From Planctomycetota bacterium (GTDB lineage Bacteria; Planctomycetota; UBA1135; GCA-002686595): DNA of 64,000 bases. Below, piece by piece: positions 1 through 8,494 of the stretch. Both the position numbers and the translations under genes were made by a program. How positions within the stretch are numbered: the stretch's first letter is position 1; each line of letters opens with the position of its first letter. Location: NCBI GenBank assembly GCA_029250885.1, contig JAQXEK010000021.1, forward strand, positions 91,233-155,232, in the 5' to 3' direction. The notes beneath the pieces were generated by a model. The model made no database searches. It was not told where the DNA came from and worked only from the letters and a program-made list of their open reading frames with translations.

Positions 1-545
1 CAGGGGCCATGCCTGAGGCTCCCATGACGGCTTACTCGCCCGCTTGCACGGAAGTCGCCTTACCAAAGAGTCTGGTACGGCCGATGGGCTCCTGCTTCCT
101 CATGCCGAAAGCCAGGGCCCTATGGCGCATCTCAAGGGCCTCACCATTGCCAGCCATACGCAAGGAACGGCGCGGCGGTATTGCCTACCCTCAAGAGCTT
201 CGCGGCCCAGTCCTGGCCCCCGTTCCTAAGCGCGAGCTTGCCCTGGGCACCAACGAGACTTGAGCAGAGTCAAGGGGGCCGATCAGGCAGACGAGCAGGA
301 CGGCGGGGAAGAACTATAAGAGTCAACTATAGGTCGCTAGGGTCCTTAGGCGATACCGCGTAGTGGCAAGCTCTATCGCCCTTGCGTCCTGAGTAGTACC
401 GAAGCGCCCGTGACAGCGCCCTTTTGACCTTCAAATTACCCCTAAGTGGCCACTAAGGCTGCCTGGTTGCGTTGGGGGGCAAAACCTGGAAGTCTAGGGC
501 GAGCAGATACCTGGGCTGGTACACAGCAATCAGCCCGGAATGGCT
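1..545. other. No credible gene in the left edge region
   Basis: Several short plus-strand open frames of 60-84 codons overlap one another here, but none has a recognisable domain, a convincing ribosome binding site or protein-like composition. I see no tRNA, repeat or clear terminator. The stretch lies downstream of the minus-strand membrane protein ending at 546, so it may hold that gene's 3' untranslated region or the remnant of a gene cut by the window edge. Confidence 0.4.
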
Positions 546-1106
546 CTATGGTTGACTAAGTTCACTCGAAATGGACTCCAAGGACATCCTTAGGTCATTC
601 ATTTGCCCAGATCCCAGGCCCTGCCCCACGTAGGCGGCCCCGTAGACAAGGGCGGCGCCCAGAATCGCCAGCGGCGTGGCGTAGAGAGCCCAGGGCGTCT
701 GGTCCAAGAAGATCTGGACCACACCAAACAGGAGCAGGGCACAGGACAGCATCCCTGATAGGGCATAACCCGCCAGGAACATACCCCAGACGTGGGGGTG
801 AGGGCCAAACCGGGCCTTGATGGAAGACCCCTCGCCCTGGACGCTAGGGCTGACGAGAAGTGAGAGTTGGGGTGACCACACCTTCACGTGGTCGGCCACA
901 AGCGTCATCTCAATGGTGCAGTTCTCTTCTACCACAAGGCCCCGGACCCGCTTCGCGTCCTTGAGGCGGGCCCGGAAGTGGGCGAGGAACTGCTCCGGGG
1001 AAGCGGGTGAATCGAAGTCAAAACGCGGCCTAGGGCGAGGCTGGGAGTTGTAATCGCCGCTGGGGTTGTACCCAGGCTCCTTGGGGCGTGCTTTACTCCT
1101 TGCCAT
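546..1106 (-). CDS. Hypothetical membrane protein with two transmembrane helices
   Basis: The protein is about 186 residues when started at the ATG at 1106. The open frame reaches back to 1232, but the extra 42 residues look like upstream DNA. The N-terminal part is basic and Pro/Arg rich, followed by a mixed soluble domain. Two hydrophobic helices then form a hairpin, beginning around VWGMFLAGYALSGMLSCALL and WALYATPLAILGAALVYGAA, and a short polar tail ends the protein. I do not recognise a family. It is transcribed away from the phosphatase operon starting at 1421, so 1107-1420 probably carries divergent promoters. The ribosome binding site is weak, so the exact start is uncertain. Confidence 0.55.
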   Translation of the reverse strand: MARSKARPKEPGYNPSGDYNSQPRPRPRFDFDSPASPEQFLAHFRARLKDAKRVRGLVVEENCTIEMTLVADHVKVWSPQLSLLVSPSVQGEGSSIKARFGPHPHVWGMFLAGYALSGMLSCALLLFGVVQIFLDQTPWALYATPLAILGAALVYGAAYVGQGLGSGQMNDLRMSLESISSELSQP

Positions 1107-1420
1107 GGCTTCATGATATCCGGACCGCTCAGGTCTGTATATCAACCGGACTGGTGCTTCAGCCGTCAAGGAGCCTAGCTTTCGGGTCGATTCCAACTCC
1201 AAGCGGGCCGATTCCGTATACGAGACCACCAAGATCGCGTCTTTTTGGCGGTCTTCCTTAGGGGAAACTCCCCGCTTTATGTCGGATCGTCTATTAATGA
1301 TGGCCCCTAATTAGGACGATAGGAACAGCGGGGGCCTCTCTCTCTGGACTCACGCGTCCGAGCCCCCTTTTCCTAGTCCTTTTGCCAATCATCCCGCCCC
1401 CAAAGGGGTCCTCTCACGGA
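1107..1420. promoter_or_regulatory. Divergent intergenic region
   Basis: This gap separates the minus-strand membrane protein from the plus-strand phosphatase operon. It contains a 10-base perfect palindrome CCTAATTAGG at 1306-1315 and a small GGGG/CCCC hairpin near 1261-1273. Promoters for both directions are expected here, but I cannot name -10/-35 boxes with confidence. Confidence 0.3.
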
Positions 1421-3586
1421 ATGAAAAACCAGAGCCGCTTTCTGCGCGTAAGTTTTTTTACCGCCTTGATTTGTAGCGCATCCGCTTCGCCGGCGATGGC
1501 CTACATCGGCCCTGGTGCCGGCATCGCTGCTGCCGGTAGTGTGATGGTGCTGCTTGGCACCTTCCTGCTGGCCTTCGGCATCGTGCTGATCTACCCGATC
1601 AAGGTCGTCGCCAGGGCAATCAGCTCGATCGGCAAGGCCAAGCCGCGAATTAAGCGTGTGGTCGTGGTCGGCCTTGACGGTTTCGACCCGGGCCTAGCGA
1701 AGAAGTTCGCCGACGAGGGCCTGATGCCTAACTTTAAGGCGCTCGAAGACCAGGGGTGTTTCAACGAACTCGCCACCGCTTGCCCCTCGATCTCGCCGGT
1801 CTCTTGGTCGAGCTACGCCACGGGCGTCGACGCATCGCGTCACAACATCTACGACTTCCTGACTCGTGATCCTTGCTCGTACCTGCCGGTCTTGTCGTCC
1901 AGTGAGACGGCGACGATGCCGAAGTCTCTCAACCTTGGCTTTGCCAAGATTCCATTCGGCCAGAAGGTCGTGCACCGCGCGCTTCAAAAGAGCCAGCCCT
2001 TCTGGAAGTTGCTTGGAGCTCAGAACGTCTGGTCCTCGATTATCCGCGTGCCGATCACGTACCCAGTTAAGAAGTTCAAGAACGGAACCCTGCTCGCTGG
2101 CATGTGCGTGCCGGACCTGCAGGGAACCCAGGGCAGCTTCTCGTTCTACTCCACCAAGCCGCGCAAGTCGGAAGGCGGCGGCACCATCGGTGGCCAGCAG
2201 TACCAAGTGCGCATTGGCGGCAAGCACGGCAACGTGATCGAGTCGAAGCTGAAGGGCCCTCCCGGCGCTGACGGCCACGCCATGCGATCGGATTTCTCCG
2301 TGCAGTTCGACGTGGACGCGGGCACTGCGACCTTCACCTGCGGCAAGGAGACCGCGGTGGTCGAGCGCAAGGAGTACACCCCTTGGATGCGCATCGAATT
2401 CGACGGCGGCGTCGTCGGTATCGCGCGCTTCTACATCCAGACCTGGGACGGCGACGACATCGGCATCTACGTGACGCCGGTGAACATCGATCCGGACAGC
2501 CCGGTCATGCCGATCTCTCACCCGTTCGTCTACTCAATCTACCTCGCGAAGACCATCGGTCCCTACGCGACCCTTGGCCTGGCCGAGGACACCTGGGCGC
2601 TTAACGAGCGCGTGGTAGATGAAGAGGCCTTCCTTAAGCAAGCTTGGCTGCTCTTCGAAGAGCGCAAGAAGATGCTTTGGGAGGTGCTCGATAAGACCAA
2701 GAAGGGTTTCGTGACCTGTGTGTTCGATACGTCGGACCGCATCAGCCACATGTTCTATCGTTACCTCGACCCGACGCACCCCGCCAACGCCGGGCGTGAC
2801 ACCGAGATTCACAAGGACACGATCCGTGACACCTATGCGCGCATGGACACGTTCTTGGCCGAGATTCGCGAGAAGCTGGGTGACGAGAAGGACACCCTGC
2901 TGATGATCATCTCGGACCACGGCTTCACGAACTTTCGTCGCGGTGTGAACCTGAACACCTGGCTTCGGGACGAGGGCTACCTCGTCTTGAAGGAAGGCAA
3001 GGACACCTCGGGCAACTACTTCGAGAACGTGGACTGGTCGAAGACCAAGGCATTCACCCTTGGACTCACCGGCATCTTCATCAACCGCAAGGGCCGCGAA
3101 GGCAAGGGCATTGTGGAGAAGGGCCCCGAGCTCGACGCGCTGGTTGCGGAGATCAAGGGCAAGCTGGAGAAGCTGACCGATCCACAGGATGGCGCCGGCG
3201 TCATCCGCGAAGCATTTATCACGACCGAGCTGCACTCGGGCCCCTATGCCGACATGGCGCCGGAGCTCTTGATCGGCTACGAGAAGAACTTTCGCCACTC
3301 CTGGGAGTGCGCCGTTGGCGCAGTGCTTCCGGATGTGTTTAGCGACAACACGAAGAGCTGGTCTGGCGACCACTGCGTTGACCCACGCCTTGTGCCTGGT
3401 GTCTTCTGGAGTAACCGCAAGATTACCCACGACAAGCCCGAGATCTCAGACCTCGCGCCGACCGTCTTGGAGCTCTTCGGTGTCGACCGACCCAAGTACA
3501 TGAAAGGTACGCCCTTGTTTGAAGGCTCAGATTTATCCCTAGCGCCGCCCGTGAAGGCAGCGCCTGCTAAGAAGGTGAACGCGTGA
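1421..3586 (+). CDS. Alkaline-phosphatase-superfamily protein (type I phosphodiesterase-like), membrane anchored
   Basis: Predicted 721-residue metal-dependent hydrolase or phosphotransferase of the type I phosphodiesterase/nucleotide pyrophosphatase group. The ATG at 1421 begins a signal peptide ending near AMA (residue 27), so I prefer it to the in-frame ATG at 1382. A transmembrane helix follows (about 30-60, starting YIGPGAG). Superfamily motifs run in order: GLDGFDP (84-90, metal-binding Asp86), SPVSWSS (125-131, probable Ser125 nucleophile, within a TG.....H context), DTSDRISH, SDHGF, and a late GDH near the C-terminus. The next gene encodes a paralogue whose GTG start overlaps this stop by 4 bases, so the two are translationally coupled. 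The substrate cannot be read from sequence; phosphodiesters of exported lipids or glycans are a guess. Confidence 0.8.
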   Translation: MKNQSRFLRVSFFTALICSASASPAMAYIGPGAGIAAAGSVMVLLGTFLLAFGIVLIYPIKVVARAISSIGKAKPRIKRVVVVGLDGFDPGLAKKFADEGLMPNFKALEDQGCFNELATACPSISPVSWSSYATGVDASRHNIYDFLTRDPCSYLPVLSSSETATMPKSLNLGFAKIPFGQKVVHRALQKSQPFWKLLGAQNVWSSIIRVPITYPVKKFKNGTLLAGMCVPDLQGTQGSFSFYSTKPRKSEGGGTIGGQQYQVRIGGKHGNVIESKLKGPPGADGHAMRSDFSVQFDVDAGTATFTCGKETAVVERKEYTPWMRIEFDGGVVGIARFYIQTWDGDDIGIYVTPVNIDPDSPVMPISHPFVYSIYLAKTIGPYATLGLAEDTWALNERVVDEEAFLKQAWLLFEERKKMLWEVLDKTKKGFVTCVFDTSDRISHMFYRYLDPTHPANAGRDTEIHKDTIRDTYARMDTFLAEIREKLGDEKDTLLMIISDHGFTNFRRGVNLNTWLRDEGYLVLKEGKDTSGNYFENVDWSKTKAFTLGLTGIFINRKGREGKGIVEKGPELDALVAEIKGKLEKLTDPQDGAGVIREAFITTELHSGPYADMAPELLIGYEKNFRHSWECAVGAVLPDVFSDNTKSWSGDHCVDPRLVPGVFWSNRKITHDKPEISDLAPTVLELFGVDRPKYMKGTPLFEGSDLSLAPPVKAAPAKKVNA

Positions 3587-5838
3587 AGTTGCCCCGTTGG
3601 ACCACTTATCCGGCACTTGCCGTCTTGTCGGGAGCCATCTGGATGGGCGTCCCCGAAGTCTCGGAAGATCCCAACGCCGGCGCCGCCATGCGCCTGCGCG
3701 CGGAAAGTGAAGGCGAAGCCGGTGCGCCGGTCGCCCTGCCCTCGAATCCGAAGGTGCTGGGCGAAGCCAAGCACCCGCGCATGGTCGTCTTGGGCGTCGA
3801 CGGGCTCGATCCCGACATTTTAATAGAGGTCATCGAGCGCTTTCCGAACGAGACCAAGAACTTCCAAGCTCTGGCCGCCCAGGGCCAAGGGATCAAGGAC
3901 CTTGTGACTGCGTGCCCGCCCCAATCCCCAGTGGCGTGGTCGAACTTCATCACGGGCATGAACCCGGGTGGACACGGGATCTTTGACTTCATCCACCGCG
4001 ATCCCGCGTCCCGCGGCATCAAGGCGTCGATCATGAATGACGAGCCGGGTGAAGATCTGCAGCTGCCCGGCACCAGCTACAAGATGCCCTGGGGCGGAAG
4101 CTCTGAGCCGAACCGGACCGGCACGCCGTTCTGGTCTCTGCTGGGGGAGGCTGGCATTGCCGCCGACGTCTGGCGCATGCCGATCAACTACCCCGTGACC
4201 CCGGGCAAGGGTCTGAGCTTTCCGGGCATGATGACGCCGGCCGTGGACTCGGCCTATGGGGAAGCGACGCTCTATACGACGGATGCTTCGGTAAACATTG
4301 GCAAGGGGCGACTAAGTCTCGTCAAGAACAAGGACGGGCGAATCGCGACCTCGATCGGCGGGCCGACGAACTCCTTCCAAGATATCGTCAGGAAAGACAG
4401 CGAGGGCAACGAGGTCCGTTTGCCGAAACCCTCGACCGTACCGATGACGATCCACATCACGCCGGCGAACGATGCCGTCGCGATCATGATCGATGGGGGA
4501 GAGACACTTGTGCTGGAGCCCGGTGAATGGAGCGACTTCACGACGATCACCTATTCGATGCTGCCCATGGGCGCGTCGGACATGAACGGCATCGTGCGCT
4601 TCTACCTGCGTAGCATCGAGCCCGAGTTCGAGATGTACATGTCGCCCGTGAATATGGACCCGATGGCACCCGCTGCGGTAATCTCCGAACCCCAAGATGC
4701 CGCAGCCGAATTGGCTGGCGACATTGGCCTGTACTACACCCAAGGCATGGCGGAAGACGTCGGTGCCTACAAGAAGGGCATGCTTACGACCGAAGAGTTC
4801 ATGGACCAAGTGGAGCTGGTCTACACCGAACGCAACCGCATGTTGGACGTGGCCCTTGATCGTTACACTTCGAGCGAGGAAGGCGGCCTCCTGTTCTTCT
4901 ACTACTCTACCGTCGATCTGGGTAGCCACATGATGTGGCGCCACACGGACGAGGAGCACCCCGACCATGACGCAGCCCTGGCTGCCGAGTCTTCCGAAGA
5001 CTGGAGCAAGCGCGAGGGTAGCACCTGGAAGGACTCGGTCATGGACCTGATCCTACGCATGGATCCGGTGCTTGGACACGTCCGCAAGCAGGTCGGCGAC
5101 GACACCGCTATCATGGTCATGAGCGACCACGGCTTCGCTCCGTTCCGCCGCAAGTTCGACTTGAACTCGTGGCTTGTTGACGAGGGCTACCTTGTGCTCA
5201 AGCCGGGCTTCTCGAAAGAGCTGCCCCTTGGATCCGATGGCTTTAGCGAGGTCAGCCTTGGCTTTGCCGTGGGCAAGGATTCCGAGGGCAACGTGATCAC
5301 TGGCAGCCCCGTGGATTGGTCCAAGACCCGCGCCTACGGCGTTGGCTTCAACGGGCTGTACCTCAACTTACAAGGCCGCGAGGGTGGCGAATCCCACGGC
5401 GAGACCTTTGACGGCGGTATTGTGAAGCCCGGCGACGAGGCGGACGAGCTTCTCAGGGAGCTAAAAGCCAAGCTTGAGGCCCTTGTGGACCCCAAGGATG
5501 GCGAAAAACCTGTGCTGCGCTGCGATATCGCGACCGATGTCTATACCGGCGATCGCGTTGCCGAAGCCCCGGATATCCAAGTGGGATACAATTCGGGCTA
5601 CGGCAACTCGGACGAGGCGGCTGTGGGCCGCATTACCAGCGATTGGCTCACGGACAACCTCGGCGGAACCTTTAACGGGAGTCATCTAATGAGTCCCGAT
5701 GTTGTGGCCGGTATTCTCATCACTAACCAAACGGTCAAGACCCAAACCCAGACCCTCGCGGACCTGACGGCGACGATCATGGACTTTTACGGCCTGGCGA
5801 TTGCGCCAGGCATGGTTGGCCAAAACATCTTCGAGTAG
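3583..5838 (+). CDS. Second alkaline-phosphatase-superfamily protein, exported
   Basis: This 751-residue protein is a paralogue of the preceding gene. It starts at a GTG overlapping the upstream stop by 4 bases. The N-terminus has a short hydrophobic signal segment (about residues 8-25) but lacks the YIGPGAG transmembrane element of its partner. Motifs are GVDGLDPD (71-78, Asp73), SPVAWS (115-120, probable Ser115 nucleophile), a DLGSHMMWRH metal motif and SDHGF. Both paralogues have a long insertion between the nucleophile region and the DxxxH motif that includes a 'YMSPVN/YVTPVN' stretch. The different anchoring suggests one membrane-bound and one periplasmic enzyme. Substrate unknown. Confidence 0.8.
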   Translation: MKLPRWTTYPALAVLSGAIWMGVPEVSEDPNAGAAMRLRAESEGEAGAPVALPSNPKVLGEAKHPRMVVLGVDGLDPDILIEVIERFPNETKNFQALAAQGQGIKDLVTACPPQSPVAWSNFITGMNPGGHGIFDFIHRDPASRGIKASIMNDEPGEDLQLPGTSYKMPWGGSSEPNRTGTPFWSLLGEAGIAADVWRMPINYPVTPGKGLSFPGMMTPAVDSAYGEATLYTTDASVNIGKGRLSLVKNKDGRIATSIGGPTNSFQDIVRKDSEGNEVRLPKPSTVPMTIHITPANDAVAIMIDGGETLVLEPGEWSDFTTITYSMLPMGASDMNGIVRFYLRSIEPEFEMYMSPVNMDPMAPAAVISEPQDAAAELAGDIGLYYTQGMAEDVGAYKKGMLTTEEFMDQVELVYTERNRMLDVALDRYTSSEEGGLLFFYYSTVDLGSHMMWRHTDEEHPDHDAALAAESSEDWSKREGSTWKDSVMDLILRMDPVLGHVRKQVGDDTAIMVMSDHGFAPFRRKFDLNSWLVDEGYLVLKPGFSKELPLGSDGFSEVSLGFAVGKDSEGNVITGSPVDWSKTRAYGVGFNGLYLNLQGREGGESHGETFDGGIVKPGDEADELLRELKAKLEALVDPKDGEKPVLRCDIATDVYTGDRVAEAPDIQVGYNSGYGNSDEAAVGRITSDWLTDNLGGTFNGSHLMSPDVVAGILITNQTVKTQTQTLADLTATIMDFYGLAIAPGMVGQNIFE

Positions 5839-5883
5839 CAGCTACTCAATCCCCTAAAACTAGACGACACCTGGAGTCTCACT

Positions 5884-6081
5884 ATGTTCGGTAACAGCAA
5901 CAAGATCAAACTCGACGGCGACCTGATGGATCGCATCAAGCGCGTGGCAGACGTCGCGGGCTACGCCTCCCACGAAGAGTTTGTGGTCCACGTCATCGAA
6001 AAAGAGCTCGCCAACTTCGAAGGCGACGACTCGGACGAAGACATCACCGAGAAGCTTCGCGGCTTGGGCTACATCTCTTAG
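5884..6081 (+). CDS. Small ribbon-helix-helix-like protein with LGYI tail
   Basis: A 65-residue protein. The first half reads as one beta-strand (KIKLDGDL) followed by two amphipathic helices with GYASHEEFV at the turn, the pattern of CopG/MetJ ribbon-helix-helix dimers. An acidic linker (GDDSDED) leads to a C-terminal ITEKLRGLGYIS. Peptides like 'LxxLGYI' are familiar as C-terminal tails of sulfatases and related alkaline-phosphatase-superfamily enzymes, yet here the tail is on a separate protein next to two such enzymes that lack it. It sits 45 bases after the second phosphatase and 83 bases before the membrane protein. It could be a DNA-binding regulator or a small partner of the enzymes. 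Confidence 0.65.
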   Translation: MFGNSNKIKLDGDLMDRIKRVADVAGYASHEEFVVHVIEKELANFEGDDSDEDITEKLRGLGYIS

Positions 6082-6164
6082 CCTCGGCGTCCCCCCAAGA
6101 GATCCTTCTCCCGGCCCTCCACCCCTAAAGCGCCCAGGCACCTCGTGCCCATGCGCCGCCCCCT

Positions 6165-7031
6165 ATGGACGCCCTCAACGGCTTCTGCAACAGCCTGTTC
6201 AACATCCTCTTCTATCCCATCGAGGGACTAGGAGCGCTTGTTGTCTTGACGCTGGTCTCGATCGTCTTCATGCCGCTCTCGATGCTGTTCTTTAAGCGAT
6301 TCAGTTCGCAGAAGGGCATCGCGGCCGCCAAGGGACAGATCAAAGGTCATATGATCGCGATCCGCATCTACCAGGACGACCTGGCTGTAGTGGCCAAGTC
6401 GATCGTGATGGTGCTGTACTACAATTTCAAGTACCTGTTCTTGAACTTCGCGCCGTTCCTGCCACTGATGGCGCCCTTTGTGGTGGTCGTCGCGCAGCTC
6501 GTGATCCGCTTCGGCTTCGCGCCGATCCCGGTTGAAGAGCGCGACCTGTCCGGGATGCTTGCTGGTCAAGGAACAATGATCGAGGTGCAGTTCGCAGACG
6601 ACGCCAAGCAGGACGCTCTGGGACTGACCGTCAACTTGCCCGACGGCCTTACCGCCCTCTCGCCTCTGGTGCCGATCCCTAGGGAAGGCCTGGCATTCAT
6701 GGAGGTCGCCGCGACCCAAGCCGGCGCTTGGGACGTAGAGTTCGCCCTAGCCGGTGGCGAGACAGTCACCAAACGCGTCGTCACCGGGACCATGGAGAAC
6801 GTCGAGCGCATCATGCAGCCCGAGCGCGTCAACGACTTCTGGATGGCCTGGCTTTGGCCCGCCGAGGACACCTTCGGTGCGAACTCATCCTTCGAGCGCA
6901 TCGTGATCGCCTACCCGGACCGCGAGCTGGCTTACATGTGGGACGGCGCCGGTGGTGTGTTCCTGATGTTCCTGCTGGTCGCCTTTATTATCGGCGGCGC
7001 TGCCATCAAGATCTTCGACATCCAGATCTAA
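6165..7031 (+). CDS. Integral membrane protein, Oxa1/DUF106-like topology
   Basis: A 288-residue protein. Its first half has a hydrophobic helix (about 21-43), a basic amphipathic hairpin (KRFSSQKGIAAAKGQIKGHM...RIYQDDLAVV) and two closely spaced hydrophobic helices (about 85-120). That arrangement resembles minimal Oxa1-superfamily insertases such as DUF106/EMC3. A soluble beta-rich domain follows (about 125-255, probably extracytoplasmic), then a final transmembrane helix ending at FDIQI. It closes the phosphatase operon, and a strong terminator follows 23 bases downstream. The Oxa1 resemblance is from topology and the charged hairpin only; I could not test homology. A scaffold for the two phosphatases is an alternative role. 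Confidence 0.6.
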   Translation: MDALNGFCNSLFNILFYPIEGLGALVVLTLVSIVFMPLSMLFFKRFSSQKGIAAAKGQIKGHMIAIRIYQDDLAVVAKSIVMVLYYNFKYLFLNFAPFLPLMAPFVVVVAQLVIRFGFAPIPVEERDLSGMLAGQGTMIEVQFADDAKQDALGLTVNLPDGLTALSPLVPIPREGLAFMEVAATQAGAWDVEFALAGGETVTKRVVTGTMENVERIMQPERVNDFWMAWLWPAEDTFGANSSFERIVIAYPDRELAYMWDGAGGVFLMFLLVAFIIGGAAIKIFDIQI

Positions 7032-7053
7032 GAGCGGGTCCCTAGCTAAATCG

Positions 7054-7090
7054 AAGCAGCCGCGCCGTCCTCGGACGACGCGGCTGCTTT
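7054..7090 (+). terminator. Intrinsic terminator after the phosphatase operon
   Basis: A perfect 11-base-pair stem (7054-7064 with 7079-7089) is extended inside by CGTC/GACG around a 4-base loop and ends in TTT. It lies 23 bases past the stop of the membrane protein gene. Confidence 0.8.
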
Positions 7091-7188
7091 CGTAGTGGGT
7101 TCTGCGCCGCGAGAGCCGTAAAATCGGCGAGTCACATGGCGCGAGCCTCAAGACTCGTACCGCAATCTGTAACGCACGCACCCGAACT

Positions 7189-8418
7189 ATGGACGCAAGC
7201 ACCGAAGCTGTTCGCGAGCTCTACGAGCTCTTTCCCTATCCGAGCGGCTCGCCAACCGTGCGCCTTGGCTTTGATGCCCGCTACCTCCTGAGCCTGGTTG
7301 ACTTGGAGAGGCCCGCGGGTCGGCCCCTGCGCGTTCTCGATGCCGGGTGCAGTCGCGGCGTAGGCACTTTAGCCATGGCGGTATTACAGCCGGATGTGCA
7401 GGTGCTAGGTGTCGACCTCAATCGCGTTGCGTTGGAAGAGGCGCGCGCGGAGGCCGCCCAGCGCGGTCTGACGAACATCGAGTTCGCCGAAGTTGACCTC
7501 TCCAATCTCGACGGGCTTGAGGTGCCCGAGGGCGGCTTCGATGTCATCGTCTGCTCGGGCGTGCTGCATCACCTCGTCGACCCCACCGCAGGGCTGCGCA
7601 GGTTACAAAAAGTGCTCGCTCCCCACGGCGTGCTGAACCTGATGGTCTACAGCAAGACCGGCCGCCGCCAAATTCTCGAGGTCAGTCGCGCCATCGACAC
7701 CCTCGTGGACAAGTCGCTGCCGATTCCCGGCCAGCTGGAGCAGGCGCGCAAAATGGTCGCGGAGATTGCGGCCGATCCCGATGCGGGCGAGATCTGGCGC
7801 GAGGCCCGCAGTCTGGACGACGTGGAGTTCGTCGACCGCTACCTGCACATTCAAGAGCGTGTGTACGACGTGCCAGAGCTCTTCCAATTGATCGAAGACG
7901 GCGGCTTGGGGTTTCTGCGCTGGGCCGATCCGACGACATGGCGCCTAAACCCCGGCGCGGTAGGGGAGGTCGTCGGGGGGCAGGTGATGGGTCTTGGCGA
8001 CCGCGAGCTTGCGCACCTCGTGGACAACCTCGGACAGGGGCCGGCCACCCTAGAGATCTACCTTTGCCAGCCTGAAAACAGCCTGCGGCCAGGGCCCACG
8101 GCGAACCAGCTTGGAGACACGGTCTTCGCGACCCACCCCGAGGCGCGCTTCGTATCCAAGATCCGCAACACATGGTGTGAGACCCGCACGGAAGCCCTGG
8201 GCGTGGAGCTGCGCACGGGCAAGCTGGCGGTGCCACCTCCCGGTCCTCTGCGCTCGCTCGTCGGTATCCTGGCCACACAAAACCAGCCTTTCTTCGGTCG
8301 CGACCTGCTCGGGATTTTGCAGGAAGAGGGACATGCGCCAGGCGTCTGCGAAGCGACTTTCTTCGAGGCGCTCCAGCGCGAATGGCTCTACTGTCCACAC
8401 CCTGTCGAGCTTGGATAG
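7189..8418 (+). CDS. Class I SAM-dependent methyltransferase with extra C-terminal domain
   Basis: A 409-residue protein. The Rossmann core has motif I DAGCSRGVG (51-59), the acidic end of strand 2 in VDLN (75-78), and a motif IV region CSGVLHHL, as in the Methyltransf_11/25/31 families. The 200 or so residues after the core form a second domain that I do not recognise; it may hold the acceptor site. The ATG at 7189 follows the terminator of the previous operon, so the gene has its own promoter. The next gene begins 76 bases downstream on the same strand. The methyl acceptor is unknown. Confidence 0.75.
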   Translation: MDASTEAVRELYELFPYPSGSPTVRLGFDARYLLSLVDLERPAGRPLRVLDAGCSRGVGTLAMAVLQPDVQVLGVDLNRVALEEARAEAAQRGLTNIEFAEVDLSNLDGLEVPEGGFDVIVCSGVLHHLVDPTAGLRRLQKVLAPHGVLNLMVYSKTGRRQILEVSRAIDTLVDKSLPIPGQLEQARKMVAEIAADPDAGEIWREARSLDDVEFVDRYLHIQERVYDVPELFQLIEDGGLGFLRWADPTTWRLNPGAVGEVVGGQVMGLGDRELAHLVDNLGQGPATLEIYLCQPENSLRPGPTANQLGDTVFATHPEARFVSKIRNTWCETRTEALGVELRTGKLAVPPPGPLRSLVGILATQNQPFFGRDLLGILQEEGHAPGVCEATFFEALQREWLYCPHPVELG

Positions 8419-8494
8419 GTTTCGCCGCGTTCGCACCCTGAAAAACCGCGGCCAGCCCCTGCCGGGGAAAACTAAAATCGGGCACACTAGACCC

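Noticed and set aside
9..363. Short plus-strand frames at the left edge as genes
   Set aside because: They overlap each other, lack start signals and show no protein-like composition.
2534..3430. A 298-codon minus-strand open frame under the first phosphatase
   Set aside because: Antisense of a clear enzyme gene with conserved motifs; composition is Leu/Val/Arg biased as in shadow frames.
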